Of a DNA stretch of 64,000 nucleotides, positions 31,619 through 39,741 are shown piece after piece. Numbering within the stretch: the stretch's first letter is position 1; every line of letters begins with the position of its first letter. Below the pieces are notes generated by a model. It had not been told where the DNA came from, ran no database searches, and worked only from the letters and a program-made list of their open reading frames with translations. The translations under genes were made by a program, and so were the position numbers. The stretch comes from an uncultured Atopobiaceae bacterium (GTDB lineage Bacteria > Actinomycetota > Coriobacteriia > Coriobacteriales > Atopobiaceae), in contig CALUNW010000004.1 in the NCBI GenBank assembly GCA_944322145.1, positions 1 to 64,000 of the forward strand, given 5' to 3'.

Positions 31619-32770
31619 CTAGTACAGCGCCTCGATGGTCTGAAGCATCACGTCGGCCACTTCGTAGCTGGGCGCCTGGGCGGCGTCGATGAAGGTGCCG
31701 TCGGCGGCGTAGCCGGCGAGGCCGGCGGAGCCCACCTGCTCGGAGAAGGCGGCTGAGTTCGCGCCGTTCACGCGGAAGCCGTGCCGAGCTATGACGCGGG
31801 CCATGTCGGGGTCGTTCTCGAGCACGTCCTGGACCCGCTGCCCGGCCTCGGAAAAGGCAACGACCACATGGTCCGAGAAGATCGTGGGCGCGGGATAGCA
31901 GATGCGCATCGCGTCGGTCACGCGCGAGGGCTCGTTCATCTGCGCCTCGAGGTACTGGCTCTCGTAGATGAGGGTGAGCGGCTGGTTGAGGGGCCCCTTG
32001 GAGAGGAAGGACTCCCACGGGCCCGAGGAGGATGACTGCGAGTAGCCCTGATCGAGGAAGAGCCGGGCGAGGGAGGTCGAGGCCTGCTCGCGAGCGGCGT
32101 CCTCGCTCGTGACCACGGCGTTGCCGTTGAGCACGTAGCTCGCAAGACTCAGGTACATGAGCGCGGAGTTGGACGAGCGCACGTCGGTCGTGGTGATCAT
32201 GACGTTGCGGCTCGAGGGGTAGGCGTCGGAGCCCGCAAGGTCCGTCCAGCGTCTGCCGTTTGCCACGGCGTCAAGGTAGGCGGCCATGTCGAGGTACCAG
32301 ACACCGTCGCGCTTCTCGGCAAGGCCGTTTTGTTCGAGAACCGCAAGAACCGTGTCGCCCGTGGCGATGGCGAGCGGCGAGTAGAACGGACGAGATGTGG
32401 AGAGCACCGCGGCTCCGTGGACGTCCTCGATGTGCGCGGCGGCGATCTCGGAGGAGGGCGAGGCAAAGTCGGACTCCTCGATGTCCGCACGCTCTGCCAT
32501 GGCCCAGGAGCCCGAGGTCGTGACCTGCACGTCGAGGCCGTGGCGCGCGAAGATCTCCTTGGCCTCGGGGTCGGCGAAAAGCGACTCCTTCTCCGAGCCG
32601 ATGATGCCGCGGACCGTCGTGAGCTCCGACTGCTGGACGGTGGGGGCTTCGCTAGTCGGCGGCTCGGCCGAGCCGAGCGCCCGCGGACCGAGCGCGATGG
32701 CGCCGGCCACCACGACCGCAGCGAGGATGAGGACCACACCGGCAACCAACGTCTTGGCTCTCGAGCCCAC
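31619..32770 (-). CDS. Exported solute-binding-like protein of the TelA cluster
   Basis: This 383-residue protein has an N-terminal membrane anchor (TLVAGVVLILAAVVVAGAIAL) and a large external domain. The layout (SEKESLFADPEAKEIFARHG, SYVLNGNAVVTSEDAA, LIYESQYLEAQMNEP, ICYPAPTIFSDHVVVAFS) resembles an extracellular binding-protein fold like the one fused to VWA in the next gene, but with no recognised ligand. It starts the four-gene TelA cluster, with 20 bp between it and the VWA gene. There is no ABC transporter in the cluster, so it is more likely a sensor or assembly partner than a transport component (inference). Confidence 0.6.
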   Translation of the reverse strand: MGSRAKTLVAGVVLILAAVVVAGAIALGPRALGSAEPPTSEAPTVQQSELTTVRGIIGSEKESLFADPEAKEIFARHGLDVQVTTSGSWAMAERADIEESDFASPSSEIAAAHIEDVHGAAVLSTSRPFYSPLAIATGDTVLAVLEQNGLAEKRDGVWYLDMAAYLDAVANGRRWTDLAGSDAYPSSRNVMITTTDVRSSNSALMYLSLASYVLNGNAVVTSEDAAREQASTSLARLFLDQGYSQSSSSGPWESFLSKGPLNQPLTLIYESQYLEAQMNEPSRVTDAMRICYPAPTIFSDHVVVAFSEAGQRVQDVLENDPDMARVIARHGFRVNGANSAAFSEQVGSAGLAGYAADGTFIDAAQAPSYEVADVMLQTIEALY

Positions 32771-33113
32771 CTGACTCCCTTCGAACGCATCGCATGCAGT
32801 AACGATACGTCTCAGAGGGGTCGTTCCCCCACCTGTGTGGGCCGGGCTTACGAAGCGCTTACGGTATCAAAGCTGATGCCGTGTGGCGGGGCGGGTCTCG
32901 GAGGCCTGCGCCCGTTTTGACCGGTGCCTAATATCCGGCATCTGCGCGCGTGCCTGATTTCCGAGAAATGCGTGTTTTGGTGCCTGATTCCCGGGAAATG
33001 CGTGCGGCGGGCACGCATATGCCCGGATTCCGGCACCGATATGCGCATATGGCGGGATTCCGGCACCGGCGGGGCTGGCGCGCATACGGCGGGATTTTGG
33101 TACCTGCGGCGGG
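32771..33113. other. Intergenic region: TelA-cluster promoter plus repeat copy 2
   Basis: This 343-bp gap contains the presumed promoter of the TelA cluster (32771-32910, including GGGGTCGTTCCCCC) and the large repeat at 32911-33104, which ends nine bases from the thiamine ATPase stop codon. I see no gene. Confidence 0.6.
32911..33104 (+). repeat. Large intergenic repeat, copy 2
   Basis: This has the same unit structure and orientation as the copy at 27769-27960 (three direct then three mirror units), with scattered substitutions; the last mirror unit ends GGTACC. Copies 1 and 2 flank the complete TelA cluster as direct repeats about 5.1 kb apart. Confidence 0.92.
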
Positions 33114-33989
33114 CTACCCCAGCAGGGCCATGACCTGGCGCTTGGCGGCGAGGTACTCGTCGGTGAGCTCGAAGCTCTCGCTTTCCACGCGATCGACCTC
33201 GACGACGCCCGCCACATGGCTGGGCTCCCCCGCCGACGGCGCGCCCGCGAGCACGTAGATGCGGCTCGCCATCGAGACGGCCTCGTCGACGTCGTGCGTG
33301 ATCACCAGGGCAGAGAGCCCCAGCTCAGCCGCCACGTCCACGAACCAGCGGCGTACGTCCGTGCGCGTGAGGGCGTCGAGTGCCGAGAAGGGCTCGTCGA
33401 GCAGTGTCACGTCCGCGCCCATGAGGTAGGTGCGCAGGAACGCCGCACGCTGCCGCATGCCGCCGGAGAGCTCGCTCGGCCACTTGCGCTCGCAGCCCGC
33501 GAGTCCGAAGCGCTCGAAGAGCGGCGCCGCCTTCGCGCGCGCCTCGTCGCGCCGCGTGCCCGCGAGCACGAGCGGCAGGCACACGTTGTCGATGATGCGG
33601 CGGCTCGGCAGCAGCAGGTCCTTCTGGAGCATGTAGCTCACGCGACCGGGACGTCCGGTCACGTCCTCCCCGTGCAGGAGGACGCGACCGGACACAGGAG
33701 TCGTGAGGCCGGCGAGCGCGTGCAGGATCGTGGTCTTGCCGCAGCCGGACCGCCCCACGAGGCAGCAGACCTCGCCCGGAGCGACGTCAACGGAGACGCC
33801 CTGGACGACGACGTGCTCCCCGTCCCAGGAGAGCGTCAGGTCGCGCGCCTCGAGCGCAGGGGCGACGGGAAGGTCCGCCGCGAGTTCCGCAGCCGCGCGC
33901 CCTGTGCGCGGCGAGGACTGTCCGAGCGCCGGATCTTCCCGTCGCCCCTCCCCCGCGCGCCGCACGTTCTTCTCGCCAGCCTGTGCCAT
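33114..33989 (-). CDS. ABC transporter ATPase, thiamine-precursor type
   Basis: This 291-residue ATPase has Walker A GRSGCGKTT, Q-loop SYMLQKDLLLP, signature LSGGMRQRAAF, Walker B VTLLDEPFSALD and H-loop VITHDVDEA. It has the nitrate/taurine/ThiZ-type subfamily look. The first ~40 residues are a non-conserved charged extension, so an internal start is possible; no better ribosome site was seen. It is the fourth gene of a TPP-riboswitch operon with a binding protein, a permease and a thiamine-binding protein, and probably energises uptake of HMP or another thiamine precursor. Confidence 0.88.
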   Translation of the reverse strand: MAQAGEKNVRRAGEGRREDPALGQSSPRTGRAAAELAADLPVAPALEARDLTLSWDGEHVVVQGVSVDVAPGEVCCLVGRSGCGKTTILHALAGLTTPVSGRVLLHGEDVTGRPGRVSYMLQKDLLLPSRRIIDNVCLPLVLAGTRRDEARAKAAPLFERFGLAGCERKWPSELSGGMRQRAAFLRTYLMGADVTLLDEPFSALDALTRTDVRRWFVDVAAELGLSALVITHDVDEAVSMASRIYVLAGAPSAGEPSHVAGVVEVDRVESESFELTDEYLAAKRQVMALLG

Positions 33990-33992
33990 GCG

Positions 33993-35051
33993 CTACTCCA
34001 GGAAGGAGAGGTCGTAGCCGGCGTTGACGTCGAGCTTGTTGGCCACGAGGTCGTTGTCGTTGAGCCACTGGTAGAAGGCGGCCCAGCGCTCGGGGTCGAT
34101 GACGCCCCAGCTCTCGGCCTCGGCGGTGTACTGGTCGGCCAGGAAGGTCTGGCTCTGGTGGACGAGGTCAGCGTCGAGCTCGGGCACCTGGGCACAGAGG
34201 ATGTCCGCGGCGCCGTCGGGGTTCTCCACCGCGTACTCGTAGCCCTTCTTGACCGCGCGCAGGAAGGCCTTCACGGCCTCGGGGTTCTGGGCCGCGAAGT
34301 CGTCGTTGGCGGCGATGACCGGCGTGTAGTAGTCAAAGACCGGGTCCACCGAGATGAAGCTGAAGTAGTTGTACGGGAAGTCCTGGACCACGGCGTTCTG
34401 GACGGCCCAGGCCTCGTAGACCCACACGGTGTCGAACATGTTGGCGCGCAGGCCGCTGACCTCGTCGTCGACCTCGTACGGCACGAGCTCGACCTTGGAG
34501 AAGTCGCCGCCGTCGGCCTCCATCACGCGGGCGACCGTGGCCTGCTCGACGGGCATGTTCCAGGTGGCGTAGGTGTGGCCCTCCATGGCGGCCGGGTGCG
34601 TGATGCCGTCCTCCTCGCGGCTCATGATGCCGGAGGTGTTGTGCTGGATGATCGCGGCGACGGCCGAGTAGGGCATCGGCTGGTCGGAGGCCAGGTTGTT
34701 GGCGATGTAGTCCTGGTAGGAGACGCCCATCTGCGCGCCGCCGGCACCGATGAGGGCGTCGGCGCCGTCCGCGGGCGGCTGCACGATCTCGACCTCGAGG
34801 CCCTCCTCGTCGAAGTAGCCCTGGTCGAGGGCAACGTAGATGCCCGTGTGGTTGGTGTTGGGCGTGTAGTCCAGGACAAAGGAGATCTTGGTCTTCTCGG
34901 CAGCGTCGGAGTCGCCCGCGGCGTCGGCGCCGGGGTCGGCGGCGGGCGCGGAGCTGTCGCAGGCGGCCAGGGCGACGCTCGCGGCGGCGGCGCCGGCGGC
35001 GGCGACGAACTGGCGGCGGTTGAGGCTCTTGACGAGGTTCTTATCGCTCAT
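33993..35051 (-). CDS. ThiY/NMT1-type substrate-binding lipoprotein
   Basis: This 352-residue binding protein has a Tat-type signal (NRRQFVAAAG) ending in lipobox LAAC. The mature part has the NMT1/THI5-like signature (LDYTPNTNHTGIYVALDQGY, VEIVQPPADGADALIGAGGA, MGVSYQDY), characteristic of pyrimidine-precursor (ThiY) binding proteins. It should deliver HMP or formylaminopyrimidine to the permease. The riboswitch upstream of the operon supports a thiamine link. It overlaps the permease gene by 11 bases. Confidence 0.9.
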   Translation of the reverse strand: MSDKNLVKSLNRRQFVAAAGAAAASVALAACDSSAPAADPGADAAGDSDAAEKTKISFVLDYTPNTNHTGIYVALDQGYFDEEGLEVEIVQPPADGADALIGAGGAQMGVSYQDYIANNLASDQPMPYSAVAAIIQHNTSGIMSREEDGITHPAAMEGHTYATWNMPVEQATVARVMEADGGDFSKVELVPYEVDDEVSGLRANMFDTVWVYEAWAVQNAVVQDFPYNYFSFISVDPVFDYYTPVIAANDDFAAQNPEAVKAFLRAVKKGYEYAVENPDGAADILCAQVPELDADLVHQSQTFLADQYTAEAESWGVIDPERWAAFYQWLNDNDLVANKLDVNAGYDLSFLE

Positions 35052-35838
35052 TGTTGTTCCTTTCGGCCCTCTTCCAGGGCATGCATGCGCGCTGGGCGAG
35101 CTCCACGAGCTTCATGAGGCCCAGCGACAGGGCGGAGATGACGATGATCGCGGAGAACATGCGGTCATACGAGAAGGACTTGCGGACGCGCGTCATGTAG
35201 ACGCCCAGCCCCTCGTTGCCGCCGAGCCACTCGGCGATGACGGCGCCGACGATGGCGTAGGTGGCGGAGATCTTGAGGCCGCTGAAGAACTGGTCCGCGG
35301 CGGCGGGCAGCTTGGCGTACCAGAAGATCTGCCAGCGCGAGGCGTTCATGGTGCGCATGAGGTCGATGACGTCCGGGTCGACCGAGCGGAAGCCCGAGGC
35401 CAGCGAGACCGTGATCGGGAAGAACGTCGAGATGATCACGAGCACGACCTTGGGCAGCGCGCCATAGCCGAGCCACAGCACCAGAAGCGGCGCGATGGCG
35501 ACGGTCGGGATGGTCTGCGAGATGGTCATGAGCGGCTCGAAGGCCAGGTAGAAGGACTCGAACCGGTCCATGAGCACCGCGAAGACAAACCCCAGGGCGA
35601 CGCCTGCGGCAAGGCCGGCGGCGGCCTCGGCGAGCGTGGTCACGCAGTGGCTCGCAAGCAGCGCCGCATCCTCGACGAGGGCCTGGACCACCTGCACCGG
35701 CGTGGGCAGCAGGAAGTTGGGCACGATGCCCACGACCACCACGGCCTGCCACAGGGCGAGAAGGGCCACGATGGTCAGGAGCGGCGTGAGGACGCGTCGC
35801 GCGCGGCTGGGCTCGGAGCGGTCGACGGGGCGCGCCAT
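35041..35838 (-). CDS. ABC transporter permease, thiamine-precursor type
   Basis: This 265-residue inner-membrane permease of the binding-protein-dependent (SsuC/ThiX-like) type has about six hydrophobic segments and the cytoplasmic EAA-like loop FRSVDPDVIDLMRTMNASRWQIFW...LPAAADQFF, with the conserved Gly replaced in this family style. ATG 35838 lies one base from the stop of the thiamine-binding gene, and the 3' end overlaps the binding-protein gene, so the operon is tightly coupled. Confidence 0.9.
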   Translation of the reverse strand: MARPVDRSEPSRARRVLTPLLTIVALLALWQAVVVVGIVPNFLLPTPVQVVQALVEDAALLASHCVTTLAEAAAGLAAGVALGFVFAVLMDRFESFYLAFEPLMTISQTIPTVAIAPLLVLWLGYGALPKVVLVIISTFFPITVSLASGFRSVDPDVIDLMRTMNASRWQIFWYAKLPAAADQFFSGLKISATYAIVGAVIAEWLGGNEGLGVYMTRVRKSFSYDRMFSAIIVISALSLGLMKLVELAQRACMPWKRAERNNNER

Positions 35839-35839
35839 G

Positions 35840-36181
35840 CTAGGCCGCCGCGTCCGCGCTCTTGGGGGCGAACTCGGGGTCGCCGGGGTGGTACTTGCCG
35901 ATCTTGCGGTCCGTGGACATGACGTCGCCGTCGGGGCGGAAGTTGATCTTGGCGTAGCACATCATGTGCTTGCAGCCGGCCTTTGCGCCCACGAGCTGGC
36001 AGTTCTTGAGGATCTCCATGCAGATCTCGTAGTCGCCCTCGATCGCCGTCTCGAAGGGGCCGACGAAGTAGTCGATTCCCGTCGAGTCGATGTAGGCGAT
36101 GACCGCGTCCACCGCGTCGCACGTTGCGTCGTCGTTGGTGGCGTCCATGGGCAGGAACTGAATCGCAACCGAGCAGTTCAC
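35840..36181 (-). CDS. MTH1187/YkoF-type thiamine-binding protein
   Basis: This 113-residue protein belongs to the MTH1187/YkoF-like family (NCSVAIQFLPM, YFVGPFETAIEGDYE, EILKNCQLVGAKAGCKHMMCYAKINFRP). These proteins bind thiamine or its pyrimidine moiety in the cytoplasm and are common in thiXYZ-type operons. The start is GTG 36181, with GGGAGGG ahead of it; there is no suitable ATG. It is the first gene after the TPP riboswitch, leading a four-gene uptake operon. Confidence 0.88.
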   Translation of the reverse strand: MNCSVAIQFLPMDATNDDATCDAVDAVIAYIDSTGIDYFVGPFETAIEGDYEICMEILKNCQLVGAKAGCKHMMCYAKINFRPDGDVMSTDRKIGKYHPGDPEFAPKSADAAA

Positions 36182-36247
36182 GCGCCCTCCCTTCCGGGTG
36201 CCCCAAGGCACCCCGTCTCTCGTAGGTGCCTCGTTGCGCGCGAAGCT

Positions 36248-36345
36248 CTTCCCTACGCCGGCATTACCCGGATCAGGTTCCTGGGTCAGGGCCGCTCTCG
36301 GACGCGCGTCCGATCTCCTGGGCCCAATCTCAGCCGGCGTGCGCC
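36248..36345 (-). ncRNA. TPP (THI-box) riboswitch
   Basis: Read on the minus strand, the element has the conserved THI-box parts: GCCGGCTGAGATTGGG (36327-36342 region), CCTGATCCGGGTAATGCCGG and CGTAGGGAA (36250-36278 region). The two long arms (CACGCCGGC... and GCCGGCGTAG) pair as P1. It lies 67 bases upstream of the GTG of the thiamine-binding gene and should shut the operon off when TPP is high. Confidence 0.95.
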
Positions 36346-36444
36346 AGCCCCCCGTTGTCGGTTGGTAGTGTAGCACGGTCGGGCGGGGCTGACGGCGGGT
36401 ATCATGATCGGATGTGGAGGGGAGCCGAGAAGAACGGAGCGCTC

Positions 36445-37044
36445 GTGACCGGGAAGACGCATGTCATCGTGGGGGCCGCGGCGGGGCTGGTCGCGGCGTC
36501 GGCGCTCGCGCCGGGCCTTGCGTCTCCGGCGGGGCTCGCCTGCGCGGCCGCGGGCGGGGCGCTCGGAGGCATGCTCCCCGACCTTGACGTGAGAAACACT
36601 GCGCGCCCTCTGCAGGAGCGGCTCGCGCGCGGCGGGTGCGCTGCGCTGCTCGTCGCGGGCCTGGCCATGGAGGCCGCCGCGGGCTGGCCGCTCGTGCGCC
36701 GGGCGGCGGAGGCGGGGCTCGAGGTCGTCGCCGCCGGGGCGATCGCCCTTCTCGCCCTCTGCTGCGCCGCGCGGCTCTCGACGCACCGCGGCTTCTCCCA
36801 CTCGCTGCTCGCGCTCGCCGGGTTTGCCGCGGCGACGTGGCTCGTCTGCCCGCCGCTCGCCCCGTGCGTCGCGGCCGGCATGGCCTCCCACCTGGCGCTC
36901 GATGCGCTGGGGCGCCGCCCGGTGCGACTGGCGTGGCCCGCCCGCCGCGGCGTCTGCCTGGGCCTCTGCAAGACCGACGGCGTCGTCGAGGCGTGCTGCC
37001 TCGTGGCGGGCCTCGCCGTGGCTGTCTACGTCGTTCTTATGTGA
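36445..37044 (+). CDS. YdjM-like membrane-bound metal-dependent hydrolase family protein
   Basis: This 199-residue membrane protein has the YdjM (PF04307) signature: N-terminus TGKTHVIVGAAAG, then GGMLPDLDVRN, STHRGFSHSLLAL and SHLALDALGRR, carrying the conserved His and Asp residues in or near membrane spans. The family is described as metal-dependent membrane hydrolases; in E. coli ydjM is LexA-controlled. GTG 36445 with GGAG five bases upstream gives the conserved N-terminus; ATG 36412 would add 11 residues with a poorer ribosome site. It is divergent from the thiamine operon; no partner gene is evident. Confidence 0.82.
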   Translation: MTGKTHVIVGAAAGLVAASALAPGLASPAGLACAAAGGALGGMLPDLDVRNTARPLQERLARGGCAALLVAGLAMEAAAGWPLVRRAAEAGLEVVAAGAIALLALCCAARLSTHRGFSHSLLALAGFAAATWLVCPPLAPCVAAGMASHLALDALGRRPVRLAWPARRGVCLGLCKTDGVVEACCLVAGLAVAVYVVLM

Positions 37045-37081
37045 CAGATACCCCGGAGGTGTCTGTCACAGCGGGCGGACC

Positions 37082-37534
37082 TTACGCCTCCGCGCGGACG
37101 CCGAGCTCGCGGCAGAGGATCTGGACCGCGGCGCCAGCCGCGAGCGCGCAGTGGTCCTGGCACTGGGAGACGCGCTCCTCGCCCCACCAGTCCATCCCGC
37201 GCGTGAGCACGCGGCAGCAGGTCACGTGCTTTGCCGTGCCGTCTCGGAAGGCGTCGTGCAGCTCGGCCGCGAGCGGCTTGGCGCGCTCCTTGGTGCCCAC
37301 CATGAGGCCGAGAAACGCCACAGCTCCCGCGAGCGCGCCGCAGATGCATCCCGAGCCGCCGATGCCCGCGCCCATGCCGGCGCCCATCGCCACGACCGAG
37401 CGCGGAAAGTCGGGCTCGAAGGCGTCCCAGAGCGCCGCGATGACGGACTCGCCGCAGTTCATATGGTCCGGTCCGGGCCTGTTGTTGGCGCGGGCGGCCG
37501 CCTGCACCGCCTCGATGCTCACACTGTCGCGCAT
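37082..37534 (-). CDS. C_GCAxxG_C_C family protein
   Basis: This 150-residue protein with the C_GCAxxG_C_C signature (PF09719) has NCGESVIAALWD, GGSGCICGALAGAVAFLG, HVTCCRVL and VSQCQDHC-type cysteines. It is probably a redox-active Cys protein; the function is unknown, and relatives are seen near Fe-S, selenium or molybdenum enzymes. In the motif the Ala of GCA is replaced (GCICGALAG). ATG 37534 is preceded by AGGGGGAG. It has no operon partner here; the 41-nt-arm palindrome lies upstream. Confidence 0.85.
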   Translation of the reverse strand: MRDSVSIEAVQAAARANNRPGPDHMNCGESVIAALWDAFEPDFPRSVVAMGAGMGAGIGGSGCICGALAGAVAFLGLMVGTKERAKPLAAELHDAFRDGTAKHVTCCRVLTRGMDWWGEERVSQCQDHCALAAGAAVQILCRELGVRAEA

Positions 37535-37580
37535 TGCTCCCCCTCTGGTCGAAGTCACGTCGATTCTAGCAAGGGTGTAC

Positions 37581-37671
37581 ATTGGGGACGTGTTATTTCG
37601 TGCAGACGGTTTGGGACAGGTTATATAGAGACCTGTCCCAAACCGTCTGCACGAAATAACACGTCCCCAAT
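37581..37671. repeat. Very long palindrome, 41-nt arms
   Basis: The perfect 41-nt arms (37581-37621, starting ATTGGGGACGTGTTATTTCG, and 37631-37671) surround the loop TATATAGAG. It contains the blocks GGGGACGTGTTATTTCGTGC and TTTGGGACAGGT, and shares the first ~30 bases with 38673-38759. It lies between divergent genes, upstream of the D-2-hydroxyacid dehydrogenase. Confidence 0.95.
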
Positions 37672-37692
37672 TAACAGACGAGGGAGAGGGAC

Positions 37693-38673
37693 ATGAGGAT
37701 CTTTGCCTACGCGCTGCGGCCCTACGACGAGCTGGGCTATCTCGACGCGCTGAGCCGCGAGCTCGGCTTTGAGTACGGCTGGACGCCCGACTACCCCACG
37801 CTCGAGAACGTGGGCCTCGCTGAAGGGGCCGACGCCCTCTGCATCATCACCAATCCCATGACGCCGGAGCTGCTGGACCGCTACCACGAGCTCGGGGTCC
37901 GCGGCATCGCCACCCGCTCGATCGGCTACGACCACATCGACGTCGAGCATGCCCGCAGGCTGGGGATTCGTGTGGCGCACGCCGCCTACCCGCCCGAGGG
38001 CGTGGCCGACTACGCGATCATGCTGATGCTCATGGCGCTGCGCAAGGTCAAGTTCGTCCAGCGGTGCGCCGCCGCGCAGGACTTCTCGCTCGAGGGCAAG
38101 ATCGGCCGGTCGCTCGGGAGCTGCACGGTCGGCGTGGTGGGAACCGGCGCCATCGGCTCGTGCGTGGTGCGCGAGCTGCAGGGCTTTGGCTGTCGCGTCC
38201 TCGCGCACGACCCGGTCGAGAAGGACGAGCTCTCCGGGCTCGCCACCTACGTAGACCTGCCCGAGCTGCTCGCCGCGTCCGACGTGGTGACGCTGCACGC
38301 GCCGGGCCTGCCCGAGAACCGCCACATGATCGGTGCGGACGAGCTCACGCGCATGCGCGAGGGCGCAGTGCTCGTGAACGCGGCGCGCGGCAGCCTCGTG
38401 GACACGGCGGCGCTGCTCGACGCGCTCGAGTCCGGGCATCTGGGCGGCGCCGCGCTCGACACCATCGAGGACGAGGCGGGGCTCTACTACCTCGACCGCA
38501 GTCGCGACGTGCTCGCTGGCCGCGACCGCGCCGCGCTCATGGCGCTGCCCAACGTCGTCGTGACGCCGCACATGGCGTTCTACACCGCCGAGGACGTCGA
38601 GGGCATGGTGCGCAGCAACGTCGAGGCGCTGATCGCCTTTGCCGCGGGCGAGAGCACCCCGTACGAGGTGTAG
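37693..38673 (+). CDS. D-isomer-specific 2-hydroxyacid dehydrogenase
   Basis: This 326-residue NAD-dependent dehydrogenase is of the D-lactate dehydrogenase/VanH type. The NAD-binding GVVGTGAIGSCVV, catalytic Arg in NAARGSLVDT, Glu in the TIEDEAGLYY block and His in VVVTPHMAFYT are all present. The likely reaction is pyruvate to D-lactate or reduction of a branched 2-oxoacid in fermentation. ATG 37693 follows GAGGGAGAGGG. It is bracketed by two long palindromes of the same family; the TAG stop touches the edge of the second. Confidence 0.92.
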   Translation: MRIFAYALRPYDELGYLDALSRELGFEYGWTPDYPTLENVGLAEGADALCIITNPMTPELLDRYHELGVRGIATRSIGYDHIDVEHARRLGIRVAHAAYPPEGVADYAIMLMLMALRKVKFVQRCAAAQDFSLEGKIGRSLGSCTVGVVGTGAIGSCVVRELQGFGCRVLAHDPVEKDELSGLATYVDLPELLAASDVVTLHAPGLPENRHMIGADELTRMREGAVLVNAARGSLVDTAALLDALESGHLGGAALDTIEDEAGLYYLDRSRDVLAGRDRAALMALPNVVVTPHMAFYTAEDVEGMVRSNVEALIAFAAGESTPYEV

Positions 38674-38759
38674 GGTCTTCTGCCAATTGGGGACGTGTTA
38701 TTTCGTGCAGACGCTTTCCGTCTGCACGAAATAACACGTCCCCAATTGGCAGAAGACCC
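38673..38759. repeat. Very long palindrome, 41-nt arms, second copy
   Basis: The perfect 41-nt arms (38673-38713 and 38719-38759) enclose a five-base loop. The central ~30 bases of each arm (TTGGGGACGTGTTATTTCGT...) are the same as in 37581-37671; the outer 12 bases (GGGTCTTCTGCC) are specific to this copy. It lies between the dehydrogenase and asp23 stops (convergent genes), so it can act as a two-way terminator. Confidence 0.95.
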
Positions 38760-38768
38760 GGCCCGGAG

Positions 38769-39320
38769 CTACTCGGCGTCGTCCGCGGCCTTCTCCTCCT
38801 TCTTGGAGGCGGCTGCGGCGCGACGGCTGCGCTGCTCGATCTCCTCGGGCGTGAGGACGTCCTCGATGCGCAGGTTGACGCCGGCGACCTCCAGGCCCGT
38901 CATGCCCGTGACCTGCTTGACCACGGCCTTCTTGACGTCCTCGAAGACCTGCGGGGCGTAGGCGCCGTACTCGATCAGCACGGAGATGTTCACGCGCACC
39001 GCGCTCTCGGGGGTGACCTCGACGGTCACGCCCTTGGTGGAGTCGCTCGCGCCGAAGGCGTCCTGGACGCGGTTGAACCAGGTGCCCTTCATTCCCACGA
39101 CGCCGGGGACCTCGCGCATGGCGATGGCGACGATCTTCTCGATGACGCCGTTGGAGAAGGTCAGGGAATCCTCGGAGTCGAAGTCCTCCTCGTCGGAGAA
39201 GGCCTCGATGTCCGTGCCCGTCTCCGTCACCTCGGCGAGGGCCGTCTCCTCGACGACCGGCTCGTCCTGCGGGACGTCCTTCTCGACCTTCTCGGGCTCT
39301 TTGCTCGTGCTCTTGCTCAT
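38769..39320 (-). CDS. Asp23/Gls24 family envelope stress protein
   Basis: This 183-residue protein has a ~60-residue acidic, disordered N-terminus. The Asp23 domain follows (FSNGVIEKIVAIAMREVPGV, TVEVTPESAVRVNISVLIEYG, VFEDVKKAVVKQVTGMTGLEV, VNLRIEDV), and the tail is charged. Asp23 coats the inner membrane through the anchor AmaP and responds to alkaline or cell-wall stress. It is the last gene of the amaP-DUF2273-asp23 operon, matching the known partnership. Confidence 0.92.
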   Translation of the reverse strand: MSKSTSKEPEKVEKDVPQDEPVVEETALAEVTETGTDIEAFSDEEDFDSEDSLTFSNGVIEKIVAIAMREVPGVVGMKGTWFNRVQDAFGASDSTKGVTVEVTPESAVRVNISVLIEYGAYAPQVFEDVKKAVVKQVTGMTGLEVAGVNLRIEDVLTPEEIEQRSRRAAAASKKEEKAADDAE

Positions 39321-39363
39321 GTCCTGCTCCTCGCTGCCGGGCGCGCCCGGCCGACGTCGATGG

Positions 39364-39738
39364 CTACTGGCTGTTCCGGTTGAAGAGATGCCTCAGCGTG
39401 TTGACGATCCGGGGGTCGCCGTCGAGGACCTGCCCCGCGGCCACGCCCACGAACACGAAGATCGCGATCACGACGAGCGGCCACGGACCCACGGCAAGGA
39501 ACACGATCGCGGCCAGAAGTCCGATGATGGCGCCCCAGAAGGCCTTCTCCTGCCCGGGGAAGGTGCGCCGCACCCAGGCGCTGAGGCGGCTCACGCCGTC
39601 GCGGAAGGCGTCGCCCACGGTGTAGCGCCCCTCGTCGGCGGAGGGTCCGGGCTCGGGGGCGGCGGGGGCGGGCTCGGGGGCGCGCTCGTCCTTCTCGCCC
39701 ACGTTGATCTTGGGCTTGGGAGTCTTCTCGTCCGCCAT
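39364..39738 (-). CDS. DUF2273 small membrane protein
   Basis: This 124-residue protein has a Pro/Ala/Glu-rich N-terminus and two adjacent membrane spans (FWGAIIGLLAAIVFLAVGP, PLVVIAIFVFVGVAAGQVLDGD). This is the DUF2273 pattern found between AmaP and Asp23 genes. The N-terminal ~45 residues are longer than the usual ~60-residue family core and contain the GEKDE word. It probably helps position Asp23 at the membrane (inference from context). Confidence 0.85.
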   Translation of the reverse strand: MADEKTPKPKINVGEKDERAPEPAPAAPEPGPSADEGRYTVGDAFRDGVSRLSAWVRRTFPGQEKAFWGAIIGLLAAIVFLAVGPWPLVVIAIFVFVGVAAGQVLDGDPRIVNTLRHLFNRNSQ

Positions 39739-39741
39739 GGC

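Noticed and set aside
37581-38759. Long palindromes considered as phage or integrative-element attachment sites
   Set aside because: No integrase, tRNA target or phage genes nearby; the elements are inverted repeats in several places.
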